From NCBI RefSeq assembly GCF_023227765.1, contig NZ_JALKBZ010000021.1:1-43085 (forward strand): DNA of 43,085 bases. The letters are read 5' to 3'. Of this stretch, positions 40,337-43,085 are shown piece by piece; the first letter of the stretch is position 1; the number at the start of each line of letters is the position of its first letter. A program made the position numbers and the translations under genes. The notes under the pieces were generated by a model that was not told the origin of the DNA, searched no databases, and was given only the letters and a program-made list of their open reading frames with translations. The DNA is from Fuchsiella alkaliacetigena. Its GTDB lineage: Bacteria > Bacillota > Halanaerobiia > Halobacteroidales > Acetohalobiaceae.

Positions 40337-42124
40337 TTAAAAATCTAAATCAATAATCTCCTTTTCCTCAAGTCCTGTTGTCTTAGCTATTACTTCTATA
40401 TCTACTCCACTTGCTAACAAATTCTTAGCAATCTCTTCTTCCTTACTTAAAACTTTTTCTCCATCAAGATTACTAACTATTTCTACCTTCTTCCCTTTAA
40501 ATGCAATCCCAACCTTAATTATCTCACTCACTCCATAAGCTTTAATAGTCGCTTCATAGCCTTCTTCATCTATCTGCTTCAGAGCTTTAAGGGCACTATC
40601 TTTTAAATCTCTATCTTTATCTAAATTATATTTTTTAAACTCTATTACTAGCCCTTTTTCCTTTTTAGCCCGGGGAATAAGTATCACATCTGCTCTGCCA
40701 TAGCCTGTCTCGCGATTGCTTCTTATTATGTATCTATCTTTTAATCCTACTACCATCCCCAATACTAAACCATGATAGAACTTTTCTGGATTTTTCTCTC
40801 CAGTATCAAAATAACTCAATGTTTCTCTAGTCAATTCTTTAAAGTCTTTCTTAAATTGCTTAATATGGCCCAGTAATAATTCATTTATCATACTTTCTAG
40901 CTCTATATTCTGATCTTTTAATATATTTTGCACCGTATAACGATAAAAGAACATCACCTCTTGATTTGGCACTTTTAATTTATACTCTCTTTCTTTAACA
41001 TGCTCTACCCATTTTAAGTAACCACTAAATAATAAAAGTGTCCAGATATTCTCTTCTCTACCGTCTATCTCGTTAAAAACAAGATTTTTTTCTATATCTG
41101 AACTTATCTCTTGGCCTTCAATTAGTCTTAAAACTCCATCTTTAAACTCCGCACTGCTCTTTCTGATTAATTCTTTTATCAATTGATTAGAGCTTGAGTT
41201 AATCCAGTACTCCTGGATCTTTCCTTCATTATCTGCTAAATTAATTATAGAAAAGGGATTATATATCTCTATCCCGCCGAAATTATAACCATCATACCAA
41301 GTTATTATTTCTTCCTCTCTAGATTTTAATCCATAATACTCTACTAATTCTAAAACCTCTTCTCTTGTCAAGCCGAACTTATCATTATAAAAGTCTGATA
41401 ATACAGTGGAAACTTTTAAATTATTTAAACCACTAAATATACTTTCCTTTGCCACCCGAGTGATGCCTGTTAAAACACTTTTTTTCAGATATTGATTATC
41501 TTTTAGAGCGGCACTTAGAAATACTTTAAAATAGTCAATAAACTGCTCATAATAGCTATTATTATACGCTGCCATGATAGGAGTATCATACTCATCTATC
41601 AATAAGATAGTTTTTAAACCGTGATGCTTAGCTAGATATTCGGATAAATTACTTAAACTAAACTTATATTTTGCTGGACTAGCCTGTCCATGAAGCACCT
41701 CTTGAAACTCTTTGATTTCATATTCGCTCATTTTATCACTTTTTAATAGATAGTCATGTCTTTGATACTCTTTAGCGATTATTAGTTTTAGTTCTTCGTA
41801 ACTCTCACTATAATTCCTACTCTTTAGATCTTTAAAGCTGAGATAGATTACTGGATATTGGCCCTGCATTTCCCTGAATTCTTGCTTCTGCCAGATTTTT
41901 TTATCCTGAAATAGATAGCTATTATCTCCTTCGCTCTTTTCAAAGAAGTATCTGAGCATCGATTGGTTTAAGGTCTTACCAAATCTGCGCGGTCTGGTAA
42001 TTAAGATTACCTCACCGCTGGTCATTACTTCTTTAATCAATAAGGTCTTATCTACATAATAACAGTCTTCATCTATTAATTTTTTATAATCACTAATCCC
42101 CACCGCCAGCTTTTTTAAACTCAT
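40337..42124 (-). CDS. AAA-ATPase-like / PD-(D/E)XK nuclease-like protein
   Basis: A 595-residue protein of the large family with an N-terminal AAA-ATPase-like domain and a C-terminal PDDEXK_9-type nuclease domain, common in clostridia and Bacteroidetes and often in several copies. N-terminus GISDYKKLIDEDCYYVDKT, Walker A-like PRRFGKT, and Walker B LLIDEYDTPI are diagnostic. The nuclease core shows GRADVILIP, then IEFKKY. All core residues remain. AGGAGC lies upstream of ATG. Function is unproven; mobile or defence roles are suggested by distribution only. Confidence 0.9.
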   Translation of the reverse strand: MSLKKLAVGISDYKKLIDEDCYYVDKTLLIKEVMTSGEVILITRPRRFGKTLNQSMLRYFFEKSEGDNSYLFQDKKIWQKQEFREMQGQYPVIYLSFKDLKSRNYSESYEELKLIIAKEYQRHDYLLKSDKMSEYEIKEFQEVLHGQASPAKYKFSLSNLSEYLAKHHGLKTILLIDEYDTPIMAAYNNSYYEQFIDYFKVFLSAALKDNQYLKKSVLTGITRVAKESIFSGLNNLKVSTVLSDFYNDKFGLTREEVLELVEYYGLKSREEEIITWYDGYNFGGIEIYNPFSIINLADNEGKIQEYWINSSSNQLIKELIRKSSAEFKDGVLRLIEGQEISSDIEKNLVFNEIDGREENIWTLLLFSGYLKWVEHVKEREYKLKVPNQEVMFFYRYTVQNILKDQNIELESMINELLLGHIKQFKKDFKELTRETLSYFDTGEKNPEKFYHGLVLGMVVGLKDRYIIRSNRETGYGRADVILIPRAKKEKGLVIEFKKYNLDKDRDLKDSALKALKQIDEEGYEATIKAYGVSEIIKVGIAFKGKKVEIVSNLDGEKVLSKEEEIAKNLLASGVDIEVIAKTTGLEEKEIIDLDF

Positions 42125-42234
42125 CTTATCAGCTCCTTAAGTTAACTACCTTTATTATATCTAACTTTTATGGGAATTAAAAGCAAAAATTACTTAGGGA
42201 TATAATTCGCAATCTTTATTTTGCCTTGAAAAAT

Positions 42235-42268
42235 AATAATCTACCTTCATTAATGAAGGTAGACTATT
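42235..42268 (-). terminator. Terminator of the lipoprotein gene
   Basis: A perfect 22-base palindrome (42241-42262) extended by AATA/TATT, with T-rich ATTATTATTTTTC following on the minus strand. Confidence 0.75.
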
Positions 42269-42306
42269 AATATTTGGGATTCAACTAACTTCTATATAAA
42301 AACCAT

Positions 42307-42903
42307 TCACTTCAAAAATTTAAAAGATTCTACCATTTTCCCTGCTATTTCTGAATTATTATCATAATCATCTTCCTCTCCAGAATAAAGCACATCAGCA
42401 GTTAAGTCATTTTCGCTATCGTGAATAAAAATCCAGCTTTTTCTCAAATTAGACTCTAAATCTCCTACCTTATACTCTATTATGTAAGCTGGATAATTAT
42501 TTATTATAGTTTGATAGTCTTCTGGATCAGTGTTTTCTCCATTAATAATAGTTTCATCTTCATTAGCCTCCATCTCCTCTAATAAGTCCTCTAAATCTTC
42601 TTTTAGCTCTTCCATAGTTTCTCCCTTAAGTAACTCAACAGAAAAAACAAAGCTATCCTCATCATTTTCAAGGTCAGGTACAATTTCTACGAAGTAGTCT
42701 GCTTGATCTTCATAATATATATCCCATTCTGGTGGATATTGAAAGGCATAGTAATCTGTTTCATGTGTTTCCCAAACTACTCCTTCATCATTATTGTTAT
42801 TACCATTGCTATTAAAGGGGTTACAACCTACCAAAAGAACTACTACTAAAGATAAGATTAATATTAAAACCAAGTACTTAGTTCTTCTAATCAACTTAAC
42901 CAT
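42307..42903 (-). CDS. Lipoprotein, PsbP-like fold suspected
   Basis: A 198-residue acidic lipoprotein. The signal (RRTKYLVLILILSLVVVLLVGC) ends in a lipobox LVGC, putting the modified cysteine near residue 26. An asparagine-rich linker follows, then a domain beginning DYYAFQYPPEWDIY, which recalls PsbP/Mog1-type lipoproteins of Firmicutes where a YPxxW motif opens the fold; later YPAYIIEYKVGDLE and LRKSWIFIH agree. The start follows AGGAGGAG. Function unknown; the domain may be an adhesion or scaffold module of the cell envelope. Confidence 0.72.
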   Translation of the reverse strand: MVKLIRRTKYLVLILILSLVVVLLVGCNPFNSNGNNNNDEGVVWETHETDYYAFQYPPEWDIYYEDQADYFVEIVPDLENDEDSFVFSVELLKGETMEELKEDLEDLLEEMEANEDETIINGENTDPEDYQTIINNYPAYIIEYKVGDLESNLRKSWIFIHDSENDLTADVLYSGEEDDYDNNSEIAGKMVESFKFLK

Positions 42904-43085
42904 AATTATCTCCTCCTGTTGTGTTATTTTATATAATAAATTATAACACTTAGGGATAGACAATAACTGTCCTTCCAAAGAAAAAATACTACTTCTTCAG
43001 TAGTTATTACCCATATTCCGCATAAGTGAATAGTAGTTTTCAATAGTATAAAAATACCATTTTATTTTAGCCTTTTATGTGGAAT
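42904..43085. other. Right-end intergenic sequence
   Basis: Holds the lipoprotein's upstream region: a TATAAT on minus near 42940-42947 without a clear -35, and an ACTAC/GTAGT hairpin around 42990-43006. No gene is seen. Confidence 0.4.

Noticed and set aside
40337-42124. Reading the AAA/PD-(D/E)XK gene and the two GTPases as one defence system
   Set aside because: The AAA gene is separated by more than 200 bases, is a very common multi-copy family, and no link beyond proximity is visible.

Overview
The window looks like chromosome of an anaerobic, low-G+C, salt-adapted Firmicute-type bacterium. My best guess is the order Halanaerobiales (Halobacteroides/Orenia/Acetohalobium-like). That is inferred from the A+T-rich DNA, the strongly acidic proteins, the many GGAGG ribosome sites with TTG/GTG starts, the anaerobe-typical DUF3786, DUF362 and 2-hydroxyacyl-CoA-dehydratase families, and the T-box and preQ1 leader RNAs. 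I see no tRNA or rRNA genes, CRISPR array, transposase or prophage block.

Layout. 1-2.3 kb: lipoprotein substrate-binding protein, a tiny membrane protein not covered by long ORFs (1267-1437, minus), and an orphan Rad52/DdrA-like annealing protein. 2.3-5.9 kb: P1 peptidase and two tandem HD-GYP paralogues. 6.0-9.8 kb: a minus-strand operon reading hgdB-like, hgdC-like activase, queC, queD, queE, headed by a preQ1-I riboswitch. 10.1-12.7 kb: MocR regulator and alanine dehydrogenase, the latter with a leader attenuator. 12.9-17.2 kb: DUF3786 protein, ArsR operon, MoxR/VWA pair. 17.2-23.6 kb: split FtsH-like protease with a membrane partner, then rimO-pgsA-pgpA, a DUF362 ferredoxin protein and folE. 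24-25.9 kb: small conserved genes (second DUF3786, DUF3243, WYL, DUF2103-like). 26-30.8 kb: arginine genes argF, argG, a GNAT enzyme and argH, with a T-box-like leader, an ARG-box promoter and a 423-bp inverted-repeat element. 30.8-37.7 kb: FliD-like acidic protein, purN, degenerate HepT, htpX, phosphoesterase, sirtuin, SpoIIE-type phosphatase, half-ferritin. 37.8-43 kb: a coupled pair of membrane GTPases, an AAA/PD-(D/E)XK protein and a lipoprotein.

How genes fit together. FolE, QueD, QueE and QueC together cover GTP to preQ0. The riboswitch places an ATP-driven iron-sulfur reductase pair (HgdB/HgdC type) at the head of that regulon while no queF, queG or queH is in the window. This is the most promising lead for an undescribed system: a reductase for a 7-deazaguanine intermediate. 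The other notable leads are the T-box-like leader in front of argF, the split FtsH, the motif-less HepT, the two-GTPase operon and the inverted-repeat element between argG and argF.
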